64,000 bases of DNA from Tethya wilhelma (GCA_964030475.1 CAXIPT010000002.1:6981381-7045380); one strand, 5' to 3'. Counted from the stretch's first letter, positions 11,677-22,442 are shown. The notes: generated by a model not told the origin, from the sequence alone. Numbers and translations: made by a program.

Positions 11677-11808
11677 TTGTATATGTATAAGTCTGTGTAT
11701 TTTACTGTAAGACCAGAGAGAGGATTAAAGTTGAGTTATGAGCAACATGGAAAGTATATAGCAAGCCAAGCACAAGTGCAGTCGCGGCCTAAGACCCTGG
11801 TCGTTACA

Positions 11809-12450
11809 CAACTTATAACATAATATATTGGTTGGAAATATCATCTAAAAATGTAAACCCATACAACACTCTAGCTCTTCTGCATGCATGTATGGTTACT
11901 ATGGTGCTATCAGTTACACTGAAATTGGTTCTGAACTGACAAAAGTTATTATTATTAATAGTTATTGGGCAAGTAAGCATATACACTACCATGCAAACTA
12001 ACTCGATCATGTCTTATAACCAAATTTTTCAAAAATTGAGACAGAGGTAAGTCACATGACAGTTGAACTTTGAACTTGCTGTAAATTGCAATTATTGTAG
12101 GCCAAATACACTGTCATATTCTCGCCTTAAAACTAATAGAATTCCAATCATATAGCTCATCTTTTAGATGCTTGTAAAATCTTTATTTTTAAAATAATAA
12201 TATATTGTTATTCTAAGTTTAACAATGTACAACTATTAATGCAAGGAGGGCACATAGGCAAAAATATTAATTTGTACAATGCCTATAACAAAAAACATTA
12301 TTACAATAGTCAAACAACCTTCATGTTTACTAATTGTATTATCCTAGACCTAGCTATTAATTCCAAATATTGATCCTGTTTATATGTATTCCATAATTTT
12401 GTATATAATTATATCACCTATAATTCCAGTTATAAAAAATCATCTCAAAC
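11809..12450. other. Intergenic / 3' flank of the giant GTPase gene
   Basis: AT-rich with no gene seen. It holds the likely 3' UTR of the minus-strand GTPase, ending near the polyadenylation signal at 12182-12187. Confidence 0.5.
12182..12187 (-). terminator. AATAAA polyadenylation signal
   Basis: TTTATT on the plus strand reads AATAAA on the minus strand, about 265 bases after the GTPase stop codon. AATAAA hexamers are common in AT-rich DNA, so this is only likely. Confidence 0.45.
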
Positions 12451-15400
12451 TCAAACATGATAGGTACTTTGCACATCTTGCTTTGCTTGCCACCAGACGT
12501 AGCTTTTCCAACTCGAAGGAATCTCTCCATCCTTTGCTCCATAATACCCACCAATCCAGTTTGAATAATTTCCTACAAACCACTTCCAGTAGAGCGACTG
12601 CTCAGCATTCCTTGTAGGTGTGATACTCCAATTAGGATATATCACTCTAAAGTTTCTGTAAAGAACAGGTTTGTTATTAGTTTCTACACTTTTGAATGTA
12701 GAATTGCCATCAACCAAACTAGTGCATAGGTCTGGGACCATTTCTTGTGTTGAACTCCATCTATATCCACCAAGACATTCAGGTCGATGATTATAACAAT
12801 AATGGTTGTTACTATGACCATTTAAAGTTTGATCGCAGAGCTCCTTACAGAATGGGCACTGTTTATCACATCCACATAGTTGAGCATACAAAAGATTATA
12901 AGGTTTCTGATTTAATTTTTCGATTGTGAGATCTTCGAGTTCTTTCTTTAATTGTTCGCGCAAGTCTTCCAGCTTTTTATTGACTTCATCTTTAAAGTAC
13001 GAAATATTTCTCAAACTACTTGACTGTGAGATCCCAAGACGTTTAAACTTTTCAGGAACACTTACTACAAGTGTGCCAGTGAGCTTATCACACACAACTT
13101 TGAGCCAGTCACTTGGGTCGATATCCTGTTCACTGCCTGATGTTAATATAGTTACATTATCAACAGCAATCTTTACATCATTAACTAGTTTGTTTACTTT
13201 CGAACACGCAACGGATACCAAATTTGTCATACCATTATATCCCCGGGCTCGGCAGTATTCATCAGCATACGACCTTATCCACCATTGCAAGCTGCTATTT
13301 GCATTTGTTAAATAAGACCAGTAGTAACTAATGTTTCGTGGTTCATATGCACTGTTTGGTGAGCCTAACTGTTCTCCCAAGCTGATTAGAACAGTGGCCT
13401 TTAAAGATCTCTTATCCCTAGCCCAAGGCAAGCATCTCATTTTCTCAAAGATGGCATTATATAGTGAATCTTTAATATTGTCAAGAATTGGTCTTTTCAA
13501 AAGACTACAAAAGATAGAAGCAGCAGCCTTTTCATCTGTAGCTTGAAAATAATGATTTACAAACTTAATGTACAGTGGTTCTTTCATCTGACAATTTATC
13601 TGCTCAATAGGGTCGTTTTTTCTATGAAATCGATCCACCATTGCCTGAAACTGTTTTGCTGCGTATGCACAGGCTGTAATGGACATATCAATCTGGTATT
13701 CTTTTGTGAGAACTAATTGAGGGTGATCAATTGACCGTTCCTGAATCGCTTTAGCTATCTTGTCCAGTAGTTGATAAGTACTAGTAGGATTATAATCTTT
13801 ACTTTCCTGGCTTTTGAGGTAATTTCCTACTTGTGCAAATATATAGTCTGTGGTAGCTTGCAGGCATTTACAGTGTTTTTCATCTGACAAGACTGTTGGT
13901 TCTGGCTCTTCTGTCCCTCTACTAACTTTAATAACAGAATTCACTGCATTCCATGCCCTAGTTAAATGACTATTGCTGGCTTTTAGAAATACATGCTCTT
14001 CTCTTAGGTCTAGGCCCAATTTTTCTCCCCACTGTCTAAACGGTGTCATTTTGAGTTTTGTTAAAACAGTACCCTCTTCTGTTTTGAAGAACTCTGCCAG
14101 TGAACATTGCACTTCATTTTCAACATCAATATTTTCTTTGTGAACTTTATCCACATCTTCTTGCAATTCTTCAATCCAATCTTTCCACTGTCTGTCAAAT
14201 GTTTTTCTCAGTTCTTGTTCTTTAGCTTTCTTTTCTGATGAACTTAGCTTGTTAGCTTTTATCAACTCATCTTGAGACATGGCTGACATTATGGACATCA
14301 CTTTCTTTTCTATCTCTTTCTCATACTTACTATTTTTCTGTTTAAACTTTTGCAAAGCTTCATTGCTAGATACTAACTCTTGACATAAATCTTGAGCATG
14401 ATGTTTTAGTTCTGTTGCCAAACGTTTTAATCTGTTTTCAGTTTCAGTTTGCCATTGTGCAAGCATGTCACGTTGATCACTTTCTTCAAAAAATGATCTC
14501 ATCTCCTTTTGAAGTTGCTCATGAATAGCGTGTACTTTGTACGGAAGATCGTGTTTTAACAACTTGTCTTCAACCTCTTCCAGCTTGTTTTTGATGCCTT
14601 GTTCAGATTTCTTTTCACTTTTTCCCCATTCAACCATGGAACTCTTTATGTTTCGTTTGGCAACTTCCTCCCATTCAAGCATTTGTGTCCGGAAATCCCA
14701 TGACCACTCAACATACTTAACTTCTAAGGAGTTGTACACTGAAATCTCTAAAGTGTTTTTGAAGCTAAAAACAAATTTTTCATGCAGTAAGGCATCCCAA
14801 AGGTCTCTCACTCGAATGTTGATATCCGATAGCTTATTACAATGCCATTTAGTTGACATTAGCCTATGCATAAGATGCAATTTCAAGCTTGTGGCCTTTT
14901 CACTATATCCAGGGTTAACAGGAGCCATTGGTGGGTCCCCTTTCCAAAGACCAGGGAAGTTATGAACATCTACTTCTTCATTAAACTGGATCACATCACT
15001 GAAGTACTGATACTTTCCATGACACTCTTTCTTAGCTGCTTCAGCTGTCATCTTGTCTAGCTTGTCTTTGAAACTTGAGCGACCAATTCCTCCTTTGTCA
15101 CTAGCTGCCACTGCACCAACATTTTGATGAACAAACTGACAACTTAAAGAGAGTTCAACTTGCTTCATACGCAGGAAAGCATGAACTGATGTTTGTAGAA
15201 TGTCATCCATGTCTCCAGGAGTTTCACCATAAATATTAATCATGGTTTCATTAGCAATGCCAATGACAAAAGTAGCCAGCTCGTTGTCATGCTTTTGTAT
15301 TTTCTGAGCATCAAGTTCAGGAGCACGTAGTCCCTCTGTATCAACCACAAGGATATAGTCACATTGTGTTTCTTGTTTTAGTTGATCACTGACTGGAAGT

Positions 15401-18400
15401 AACTGCATAAATGCTCCGCGAGTACATCTTCCAGCACCAACGTTGAACTGCAGTCCAAAGGCAGTATTGATTAGTGTTGACTTTCCTGTACTCTGTAGTC
15501 CAAGCACTGATAGTACAAACACACGAGGATTATTCAAAATTGTGCCAACTTCTTGTAGCACAGCTGTCACCCATTGTTTGGGTACATGTGCGGCATCTCC
15601 ATCCATTAGCTCTAGTGGATAACCATCAATCAGAAGTTCAGCTCCAGCTTTAGGAAGCCTAAGAAACTTTTCAGCTAGAGATGATTTAGCATGTTGCACT
15701 GCTTCATATACTTGACCAAGTTCTCTCAGTAAATGCTCAAGTCCAAGAGATGCATTAATAATATCTTGTTGAAGACGTTCTATTTGTTTTTTACATTCTT
15801 GTTCAGCTGGTTTGTTTGGATTCTTAGGATTTTGTAATTCAAGCAGTTTACTTCGTTTGGCTTTGTACTCCTGCTTTTTTAATGAAATGGTTTGTCGTGA
15901 CATATCATTTAAATACAGTTTGAGATATTCAAGGTAGTATTTTCGTGACCTTCCTGAGGTAGTCAGAAGAGTTTCAACAAAAGATTTCATCAATGGACTG
16001 AGCTGATGCTGCACATAATCCTGCTGAAGTATTCTTATTTGATCTTTTTCACTTTTCTTGAGAGAACTATACTCTTCAATTCTCATTCCACCTCTGTTGA
16101 GCTGTCTATGCTCTTCTTTGTCAAGTGTTGCCCACTTTTGCCACAAACTCGCTCCTTGTAGTGGCAGCATTCTATCTTTACCACTTTGCTGTTTACCATC
16201 GTGTTTCTTTAACATTTCTACAAGATTTTGTGCTTTCATTTGGCTCATAACAATCTCTTCTTTCCTTTCATCTATAGGGATACCACACTCTTCAGCTATT
16301 CCAGCACATTCTTCAAGTGATGTTACTGTAGGATTTACAGGTTGAAACTCAGATTTTTCTTGTGGTAAACTGATAGGAATCAAACTTTTTTCCAGCTTCT
16401 TTTTAATCTTATCTCGTACCTCCCTTTTAATTTCGTCAGCATTCTTTGATGACAGTTTGAGACAGGTCAGTTTGTCTGGAATATGTTCTTTGAGCTTTTT
16501 AAATTTGCTTGGTTTACTTGCAGTACACAGAACAACTCCACCAGGAGCTGATGACAGATTCCTAAGTATTTCAGTAACACACTTTTCATCCTTCATGTCT
16601 TCTTCTGTGATTAGAGCAAATGTGACAAATGAAACTTTGCTAAGGAATGCAATCTGTTTGGGATAATCTGTTGCATTTCCATGAAGATTCAAGAATGTGG
16701 TTAGGTCAGAAAAAATATCCTTGGATGTACCAGCAGGTAAATACCAGCACAATTCAACTAAACCATTGACTAAGAACCGCTCAACTGTACCTCCATCACA
16801 GTCGTGGTGGAAAAAGTGATTGTGATTAGAATCAGTTATTACATCATTTATCATTTTTGATTTTGATCTATCTTGCTTTCCAAATCGAATAAAGGTAACA
16901 ATAGGAGTAGGATAACTGATCAGTGGGCATTCATGAATTTGGATTCTTCTATCAATGCTTGTACTCTTCCATTCCTTAACAATAGTTTTCATTGCCCATA
17001 AGCACAGCATTGGCGTGCTTTCATTGGAAGGATCTGGTAGTATCAGTGGGATTGAGAGTTGGCAGTCTACCAACCTGGCCATGAGGTCTTGACGAAGAAA
17101 GTCGTCAGCACAATGTATGAGAGCAAGGAAGCTGTCCATTGGATGAATCGAACATGAGACTTGATTTTGATCTTGGTCTTGATCTTCATCTTCATCACTC
17201 TCATTGAATCCATCATCATCTGAATCATTCTTTGACACTTCAACTTGATGAGTACTTATGCTCACGACATTGTCGGGCTTTTTAAGCAAACCAATTCTAC
17301 ATTCGTGATCATATGACATTATTCTTTGAAGAAGGAAGATGAATAATTTTGTTAGGTCAGTACACTTTTCTGATCTGAGAATTTCTTTCCTGATGAGAAG
17401 GGCATCACGCAGTGACAATTTTTGTGGGAAATACCCCAAGAGACCTAACCTATCAAACAACTCCATGTAGGAAAAGTCCTTTTTGCTTGAAACTGATCTG
17501 CTTGTTAACACAGTATAATCATCTTCATCTCCTTTTGTAGCCTGATCTGATTTGACTTTTAAAGTTTTTACTTTACCTGCTTCTGCATCCTTTACAGTCT
17601 CTAAGACTTTATCAATAGAACAACTTTCATCTATGATCTCTGGAGACATGGTAAAGAGAAGTTTGCTGTTAAGCTGGCACTTCAATCCATCCAAATTAAT
17701 AGGAGAACTGCCTGTGAGTGAGAATTTACTTATGATAGCAGATAGCTGAGAATCAACACTTTTTCCCATTTGAACTTGTAAATACTGCAGGTGCTGAAGA
17801 ACTTGGTGTGCATGTATAACAATTTTGGACTGATTCCCATAAAGTTCTATGGTCAAGTGGAACAAAAAAATTTGTGCTTTAGCATATGTTTGAAGCTTAA
17901 TGTCGAAAAATTGTTCACAATTTCTCTCAAATAGCTCACACAAGTACTCAAATTCTATTTCTGAAAGAGTGTTGAGGACTACTGGGTAGTAATTTGAACT
18001 ACTATGGAATGGAAAGCAAAGTGTATCGATAAGGAGACTCTCCATTGTTTGTCCACATTCCTTAAGGATTCGTTTAAAAAGATTCAGTGTTCTAGATATA
18101 AGAGATGATAGTACACTTGACTTGATCGATGTATCTTCAAGTTTGATACTAGACAGCACTCGCTTTGGATTGCCATGGCTTTCTTTCATTTTCTCCAATG
18201 CTAGTTTTAGAAGTTGTTGTAAATTCAAGAATACATTCATATCTATAAGTGGAGATTTGGTTCTATAGAGCCATTGAAATACCAAATCCCTTTGTGGAAA
18301 ATCCAGATCCTTTAGAACATAGAGATCAATTTTGTCAACTAGTTGCTTAACAAGTTCTTTAACCTCTTCGTTTGATGATGATTCAGCTTGCTGGCAGTCT

Positions 18401-20103
18401 ACCACTGACTTTAGGAACTTTTGAATGGAAGGATTAGAGAGATACAATGTTGGCCATGCAACAAAGCTTACTGAGACAGAAAACAAGTCTTGTTTAATTT
18501 GAACCAAGAATTCAAGTTGCTTTAAAATTTGTGTTGAATTATAACTTTCACTCCAGGTTTGAACTGCTTGAAATACATCTGCTTGAACAAAGTTTGGACT
18601 TGGTTCTAATTTAAAGCTGGTCAGCTTCTCCCAAGACTCTCTAAGTGCTCTAGTAAACCTTTCCACTTGTAAAAAATGTTTATTGTGATTCATTTCAAGA
18701 ATGTCCCACACTGGAATTAACATTGTTCCACGGTCAAGCACTGTCCATGTACAATTGCTGGCTACAAGGCCTGCTTTCCACTCAGGCATTGTAGAATAGT
18801 TTATTGGTCCTCCTTCAATTTTGATTTCCATGAGGGTTTCATTGGTCTTTGAACACTTTTGAGCATACTTTTCTTTGATATGTGTTATGTCCACTGGAGA
18901 GTAGGAGCCTTTGTTAGGACCAATATCATAGTTGAGACCAAACTTTATACTGATAGAGTCATTGTGAAGCGGCTCAATGGAGAATAATTCTGACCAACTA
19001 AAGTCCCTAGTCAAACACTTCAGTGTGTAGCTTCCACCAAAATGTAAAGGTCCTTTTGCAGCGTGAGATCCATATTTCTGGAAAAACTCTTCACATGTCC
19101 TTTGGAACTTTGCGTCTACTCCAGTTGAGGTTAACATTTTCTCAGCCGTCTGTAGATCCCTTAGTGCATTAGCAGACAAATGCAAGTCTACATCAGAAAA
19201 CTCAAATGATGCTAATGGAATAGAGGAATAACTCACTGTAGAGAAATAAGGAGTTGATGTTTCATGGCCAGAAAGAACTGAGTCCACAGACACAGAAGGT
19301 TTTTTTGACAGAGCAATACTTGTGTCAATGCAAACTCCCCAATATCCATGGCAATCAGAAGGAACTATTGCACTGTATCCAAGTACATGTAGTGCATTCA
19401 GATATTTCTCTTCTTCCTTTTCACATGTAAACTGTTGTTTCATATTGTACTGTGGATGAACAGCACTTCTCAGTTGAATGCTATCAGGGACTCTTAATAA
19501 GTCTGCACGCTCTGCTACTTGATCTTCTAGGTTTTTGCTAAGAAGTATTCCACGTAGAGCACAACCATTACTAGCACTGATTAGCAAATTTTTGTCCTCA
19601 TTATAATCAATTTGCACTAGCAAAGAATCAACTCCATTCAGTAGTCCTTGAATTTTCTGGATGAGCATATCATATGACTCAAGTTCTTCAGTCCATATAA
19701 ATGGAGAAATTTGAATAGCCTCACAAGCATTTCTTAAAAGTTTTCCAGCTTCTTTGTCTTGATCATTAAAAGCTTGTTTCATTTGTTGGAGGCTTACTAG
19801 TTCTTGTTGTATGCTTTGCACTTCATTATAGCGAACCTTTAGCCTATTTTTTTGCTTCACACGTTGAGCTTTGAAAGAGAGTTTCTCATTTTTATTTTCA
19901 ATGTGTAGTAATTGCTGGAGTTTCTTTTTTTCCCAGGAATGGTTAACATGTTTCACCAGAATGGGATATGCATCTCCTCCTACCAGAGATAGTCCTTTCA
20001 CTGTAGTCACACCGAGCTCTTTACGGAATATATCTTCCCAGTAACCCGTAGGGTGGTCTAAACCAACGCGTGATAATTCTTGTGAAACGAAAAGAGCATA
20101 CAT
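12451..20103 (-). CDS. GVIN1: Interferon-induced very large GTPase-like (GVIN/VLIG), single-exon 2550 aa
   Basis: A giant dynamin-superfamily GTPase; in vertebrates these are interferon-induced proteins of cytosol and nucleus. One uninterrupted frame encodes 2550 residues, close to vertebrate GVIN length, and vertebrate GVIN is also coded by one huge exon. The N-terminus (VGLDHPTGYW, then a KELGVT segment and HSWEKKKLQQLL) is the family's opening block. YGSH at 344-347 lies in a Gly-rich stretch resembling the MACPF signature. An Asp/Glu-rich acidic patch is near 960. The VLIG G-domain has P-loop GLQSTGKS at 1535-1542 and switch-II DTEG at 1588-1591. Long coiled coils follow. A Cys/His cluster from about 2410 (CGCDKQCPFC ... 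HYCYNHRPEC) is likely zinc-binding. An acceptor (TTTGTGCTCAG) lies just before the ATG and the frame is open across it, so upstream coding exons may exist. Base changes that disrupt the gene are absent. Confidence 0.93.
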   Translation of the reverse strand: MYALFVSQELSRVGLDHPTGYWEDIFRKELGVTTVKGLSLVGGDAYPILVKHVNHSWEKKKLQQLLHIENKNEKLSFKAQRVKQKNRLKVRYNEVQSIQQELVSLQQMKQAFNDQDKEAGKLLRNACEAIQISPFIWTEELESYDMLIQKIQGLLNGVDSLLVQIDYNEDKNLLISASNGCALRGILLSKNLEDQVAERADLLRVPDSIQLRSAVHPQYNMKQQFTCEKEEEKYLNALHVLGYSAIVPSDCHGYWGVCIDTSIALSKKPSVSVDSVLSGHETSTPYFSTVSYSSIPLASFEFSDVDLHLSANALRDLQTAEKMLTSTGVDAKFQRTCEEFFQKYGSHAAKGPLHFGGSYTLKCLTRDFSWSELFSIEPLHNDSISIKFGLNYDIGPNKGSYSPVDITHIKEKYAQKCSKTNETLMEIKIEGGPINYSTMPEWKAGLVASNCTWTVLDRGTMLIPVWDILEMNHNKHFLQVERFTRALRESWEKLTSFKLEPSPNFVQADVFQAVQTWSESYNSTQILKQLEFLVQIKQDLFSVSVSFVAWPTLYLSNPSIQKFLKSVVDCQQAESSSNEEVKELVKQLVDKIDLYVLKDLDFPQRDLVFQWLYRTKSPLIDMNVFLNLQQLLKLALEKMKESHGNPKRVLSSIKLEDTSIKSSVLSSLISRTLNLFKRILKECGQTMESLLIDTLCFPFHSSSNYYPVVLNTLSEIEFEYLCELFERNCEQFFDIKLQTYAKAQIFLFHLTIELYGNQSKIVIHAHQVLQHLQYLQVQMGKSVDSQLSAIISKFSLTGSSPINLDGLKCQLNSKLLFTMSPEIIDESCSIDKVLETVKDAEAGKVKTLKVKSDQATKGDEDDYTVLTSRSVSSKKDFSYMELFDRLGLLGYFPQKLSLRDALLIRKEILRSEKCTDLTKLFIFLLQRIMSYDHECRIGLLKKPDNVVSISTHQVEVSKNDSDDDGFNESDEDEDQDQDQNQVSCSIHPMDSFLALIHCADDFLRQDLMARLVDCQLSIPLILPDPSNESTPMLCLWAMKTIVKEWKSTSIDRRIQIHECPLISYPTPIVTFIRFGKQDRSKSKMINDVITDSNHNHFFHHDCDGGTVERFLVNGLVELCWYLPAGTSKDIFSDLTTFLNLHGNATDYPKQIAFLSKVSFVTFALITEEDMKDEKCVTEILRNLSSAPGGVVLCTASKPSKFKKLKEHIPDKLTCLKLSSKNADEIKREVRDKIKKKLEKSLIPISLPQEKSEFQPVNPTVTSLEECAGIAEECGIPIDERKEEIVMSQMKAQNLVEMLKKHDGKQQSGKDRMLPLQGASLWQKWATLDKEEHRQLNRGGMRIEEYSSLKKSEKDQIRILQQDYVQHQLSPLMKSFVETLLTTSGRSRKYYLEYLKLYLNDMSRQTISLKKQEYKAKRSKLLELQNPKNPNKPAEQECKKQIERLQQDIINASLGLEHLLRELGQVYEAVQHAKSSLAEKFLRLPKAGAELLIDGYPLELMDGDAAHVPKQWVTAVLQEVGTILNNPRVFVLSVLGLQSTGKSTLINTAFGLQFNVGAGRCTRGAFMQLLPVSDQLKQETQCDYILVVDTEGLRAPELDAQKIQKHDNELATFVIGIANETMINIYGETPGDMDDILQTSVHAFLRMKQVELSLSCQFVHQNVGAVAASDKGGIGRSSFKDKLDKMTAEAAKKECHGKYQYFSDVIQFNEEVDVHNFPGLWKGDPPMAPVNPGYSEKATSLKLHLMHRLMSTKWHCNKLSDINIRVRDLWDALLHEKFVFSFKNTLEISVYNSLEVKYVEWSWDFRTQMLEWEEVAKRNIKSSMVEWGKSEKKSEQGIKNKLEEVEDKLLKHDLPYKVHAIHEQLQKEMRSFFEESDQRDMLAQWQTETENRLKRLATELKHHAQDLCQELVSSNEALQKFKQKNSKYEKEIEKKVMSIMSAMSQDELIKANKLSSSEKKAKEQELRKTFDRQWKDWIEELQEDVDKVHKENIDVENEVQCSLAEFFKTEEGTVLTKLKMTPFRQWGEKLGLDLREEHVFLKASNSHLTRAWNAVNSVIKVSRGTEEPEPTVLSDEKHCKCLQATTDYIFAQVGNYLKSQESKDYNPTSTYQLLDKIAKAIQERSIDHPQLVLTKEYQIDMSITACAYAAKQFQAMVDRFHRKNDPIEQINCQMKEPLYIKFVNHYFQATDEKAAASIFCSLLKRPILDNIKDSLYNAIFEKMRCLPWARDKRSLKATVLISLGEQLGSPNSAYEPRNISYYWSYLTNANSSLQWWIRSYADEYCRARGYNGMTNLVSVACSKVNKLVNDVKIAVDNVTILTSGSEQDIDPSDWLKVVCDKLTGTLVVSVPEKFKRLGISQSSSLRNISYFKDEVNKKLEDLREQLKKELEDLTIEKLNQKPYNLLYAQLCGCDKQCPFCKELCDQTLNGHSNNHYCYNHRPECLGGYRWSSTQEMVPDLCTSLVDGNSTFKSVETNNKPVLYRNFRVIYPNWSITPTRNAEQSLYWKWFVGNYSNWIGGYYGAKDGEIPSSWKSYVWWQAKQDVQSTYHV

Positions 20104-20679
20104 TGCCCTTGGTAAAACCTGAGCACAAAAATAATAAATTATGAAAAATTAATACAAAAAAAATTGTTAGTCTAAGAAAAAATTTAATTTGTTCCTTATG
20201 CATAGCACCGTTAATTCCTATATATAGGCTCCTGTATATACCTTACACATAAGAAAAGGGGGAGCCTGGCAACTGATCTTATGTAAGTCACTAGAAAGCA
20301 TTATCATACGATACGTACAGTAGGACGTATGGTAGGAATGGGCCGACTGTCTCATAGACACAATACAAAATGTTGGTCACTATAAAAATCTAGTGAAATG
20401 AAATTAAACCTTCAAAGTTGCTCACAGTCTCTCACTGACAGATTACCAACTGCATACAAGGCCTAAAACTCAAAAGAACTTTCCTCAGCACTCATAGAGA
20501 GCACTAATGGGAAGCCACATAGTGCCATTTTTGTTCTTCTAACTTATGTATTTCCTAACCGACCAGCTTAATATGAAAAGGATTTCCAGAGAACCAGAAA
20601 GTGTTGAGCCAACTTTGACAGTACAATGTATGTTCTTCTCATGGGTACTATATTCCTTGATACTCGTTTTGATCATAAA
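17819..20679. repeat. Left arm of a 2861-bp exact inverted duplication
   Basis: Position x here pairs with 44386 minus x in 23707-26567. I checked coding starts (20103/24283), a second ORF start (20203/24183), both edges and internal noncoding sequence. The offset is constant, so there are no net indels, and the encoded 761 residues are identical. See findings for the assembly interpretation. Confidence 0.95.
20296..20679 (+). mobile_element. Fold-back family arm upstream of the GTPase (same sequence as 23707-24090)
   Basis: Matches the family from TATCATACGATACGTACAG to TACTCGTTTTGATCATAAA, where it stops at the N at 20680. It is an exact reverse complement of 23707-24090, so if the scaffold is corrected it is not an independent copy. 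Confidence 0.75.
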
Positions 20680-20680
20680 N
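20680..20680. other. Single N: left boundary of the inverted contig
   Basis: The inverted duplication (17819-20679 versus 23707-26567) runs to the very last base before this N and no further. Confidence 0.85.
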
Positions 20681-22440
20681 CATACAGCCTTGTTGATGAT
20701 TACTGCATTGTAATCGAAACTTTGGCAAGAATGGACTGGTGTTAAAATTTAAACTTTGAAAAAAAATGGCTTCTTGCTAGCGCTTTCTCAAAAGTACTGT
20801 AAGATGTTTCTGTGCGTTTTGTTGGTTGAAAAATCAGTGGTGGATCTAGGATTTGTAAGAGGGGATCTAGCCAATGTGCGTGAAATGTGCAGAAAATTTT
20901 TACCTAGCCATGCCCATTTCCGGTTTGAAAGCCCTGCCCCTTTAGCGTGCTAAGATACCCCATCTCTATACAATCCTAGATCTGCTATCTGTCTCTTTGA
21001 GTTTTATGTAGTCAACATTATACTGTAACAAGTTTTATACAGTCGACTGGTCCATTCATCCTATACGTACTACTGTACGTATAATAATATATATACGTAT
21101 ATATTTATTTAGTATAATATACAGCACGATATACATACCTATGAATGTTGGTCATTGCATGAATCAACTTTTTGAAGAAACTGCAACTAGCATGATATTC
21201 CCATTTATATAGACTCAAAAGTTGGCCATGTGGGCATGTACACTATAATCATAGCTTAATTCTTTAAAAAACTCACATAACCCTTTCGCTTGGAATTTTT
21301 GTAAAATTGCACAAACTCTAAATTCAAAAATTTCTTAAATACGTCATCATTTTGGTTCATGAATTTATTCATTGTCGGCATGTCGGCACCGGATATATCC
21401 CATAGTGGATTTTGAAGTGGTCGGCACTCTGATCTATAATGGATTAAGTGGTTCGCCTTTGAACAAGCTTTGAAGTTTGCTTTCATCGACTATTTTTTTT
21501 TTTTTTTTTCCAAAAAATATGAGCTTTACAGTAGTGTGTGTGATTGTGGGTTGATAAACAAAGACTCCTATGTGCATGCAACACTAGCGCTTGCATTTCT
21601 GGGTGAATTTTGGGCGATCGAACTCGAGAGGTACCTGCTGGCATCCATTGAAGGGGTGTGGTTGAGTTATGACGTAGACCAGTGATTGAAAACGTCACAA
21701 CAGGGTTCAAGAGTTCATAATCTTGTGAATTTCGAGAGCGATCATAACCAGAAACGCCGATTTGCCGATTTCATCAAGCGAAAGGGATAAGGTTACCAAC
21801 TTGAGAGAGCACTGTTTTTCTCTTGAAGTTCCTACTTTCTATAGCTACACTGACTATCAATATTAAGTGTTGAAAAACTCACACTCATAAATGAGTACAT
21901 GATTGCATGTGTGTTACAATTAAGATTATTTGCATGCAACATGCATGTGTACACTACTGTATCTTACACTACAATTTTTTTCTTTAATAGATGAAGTGAG
22001 ATTAAATCCTAGAAATGATCCTGAAGATAAGGTAGTTAGTCAATCATAATAATTATAATAAATTCATTAAATATTGTATAAGCCACTCGAGCAACATTAA
22101 AATGTATACTTTTTCAATATCATTCTTAGAAAATAGTAAAACTAAAAAATTTACCAGTTTTGCATCTCATTAACAATCATATCTGCGGTCACCATTGCCG
22201 TCTAGTAGACACTGTTCATCAAGTCAGCGCTACTTAAAACCAAGTGCTTCTACCCCGTTAAATGCTCAAGTCTATTTTTAGCCTTACTCTTAATTGCTTT
22301 TTGTCAGATGACTTAGTATTGCACTGAGTTTTACATCTAAAATCACTCATATATACATGAAATTCAGTTGACAGTGAGCTGACTCAGTTGATCCTTAATT
22401 TCACTGAGAACATTAGTGTGCAGCTGTATTCAATCAATGG
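20681..22440. other. Region 5' of the GTPase once the contig is flipped; one candidate small exon
   Basis: Mostly AT-rich noncoding sequence. The best coding signal is a 41-base exon candidate on the plus strand at 21991-22031 (acceptor TTTCTTTAATAG, donor AAG/GTAGTT) coding EVRLNPRNDPEDK in phase 1-0. That out-phase joins in frame to the acceptor just upstream of the GTPase ATG. Open frames at 20756-20953 and 21470-21685 have no domain I recognise. Confidence 0.3.
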
Positions 22441-22442
22441 TA

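Larger units (their letters stand above)
4845..11808 (+). mobile_element. Ty3/gypsy LTR retrotransposon, decayed, 5' LTR not found
   Basis: The order is gag-like coiled-coil region, protease, reverse transcriptase, RNase H, integrase with zinc-binding motif and GPY/F end, polypurine tract, 3' LTR. RT-RNaseH before integrase is the Ty3/gypsy order. Several stops and frameshifts break every module, so it cannot be autonomous. Its 3' LTR carries a later fold-back insertion. The modules are listed separately. Confidence 0.9.
10591..11808 (+). repeat. 3' LTR, interrupted by a fold-back insertion
   Basis: It begins TGTAGTGACA after the polypurine tract and ends TCGTTACA near 11808 (TG...CA type). 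About 1 kb of fold-back element (10684-11676) sits inside, leaving roughly 220 bp of LTR. The right part has TTTACTGTAAGACCAGAGAG and CAAGCCAAGCACAAGTGCAG, typical of the U5 side. Confidence 0.6.
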
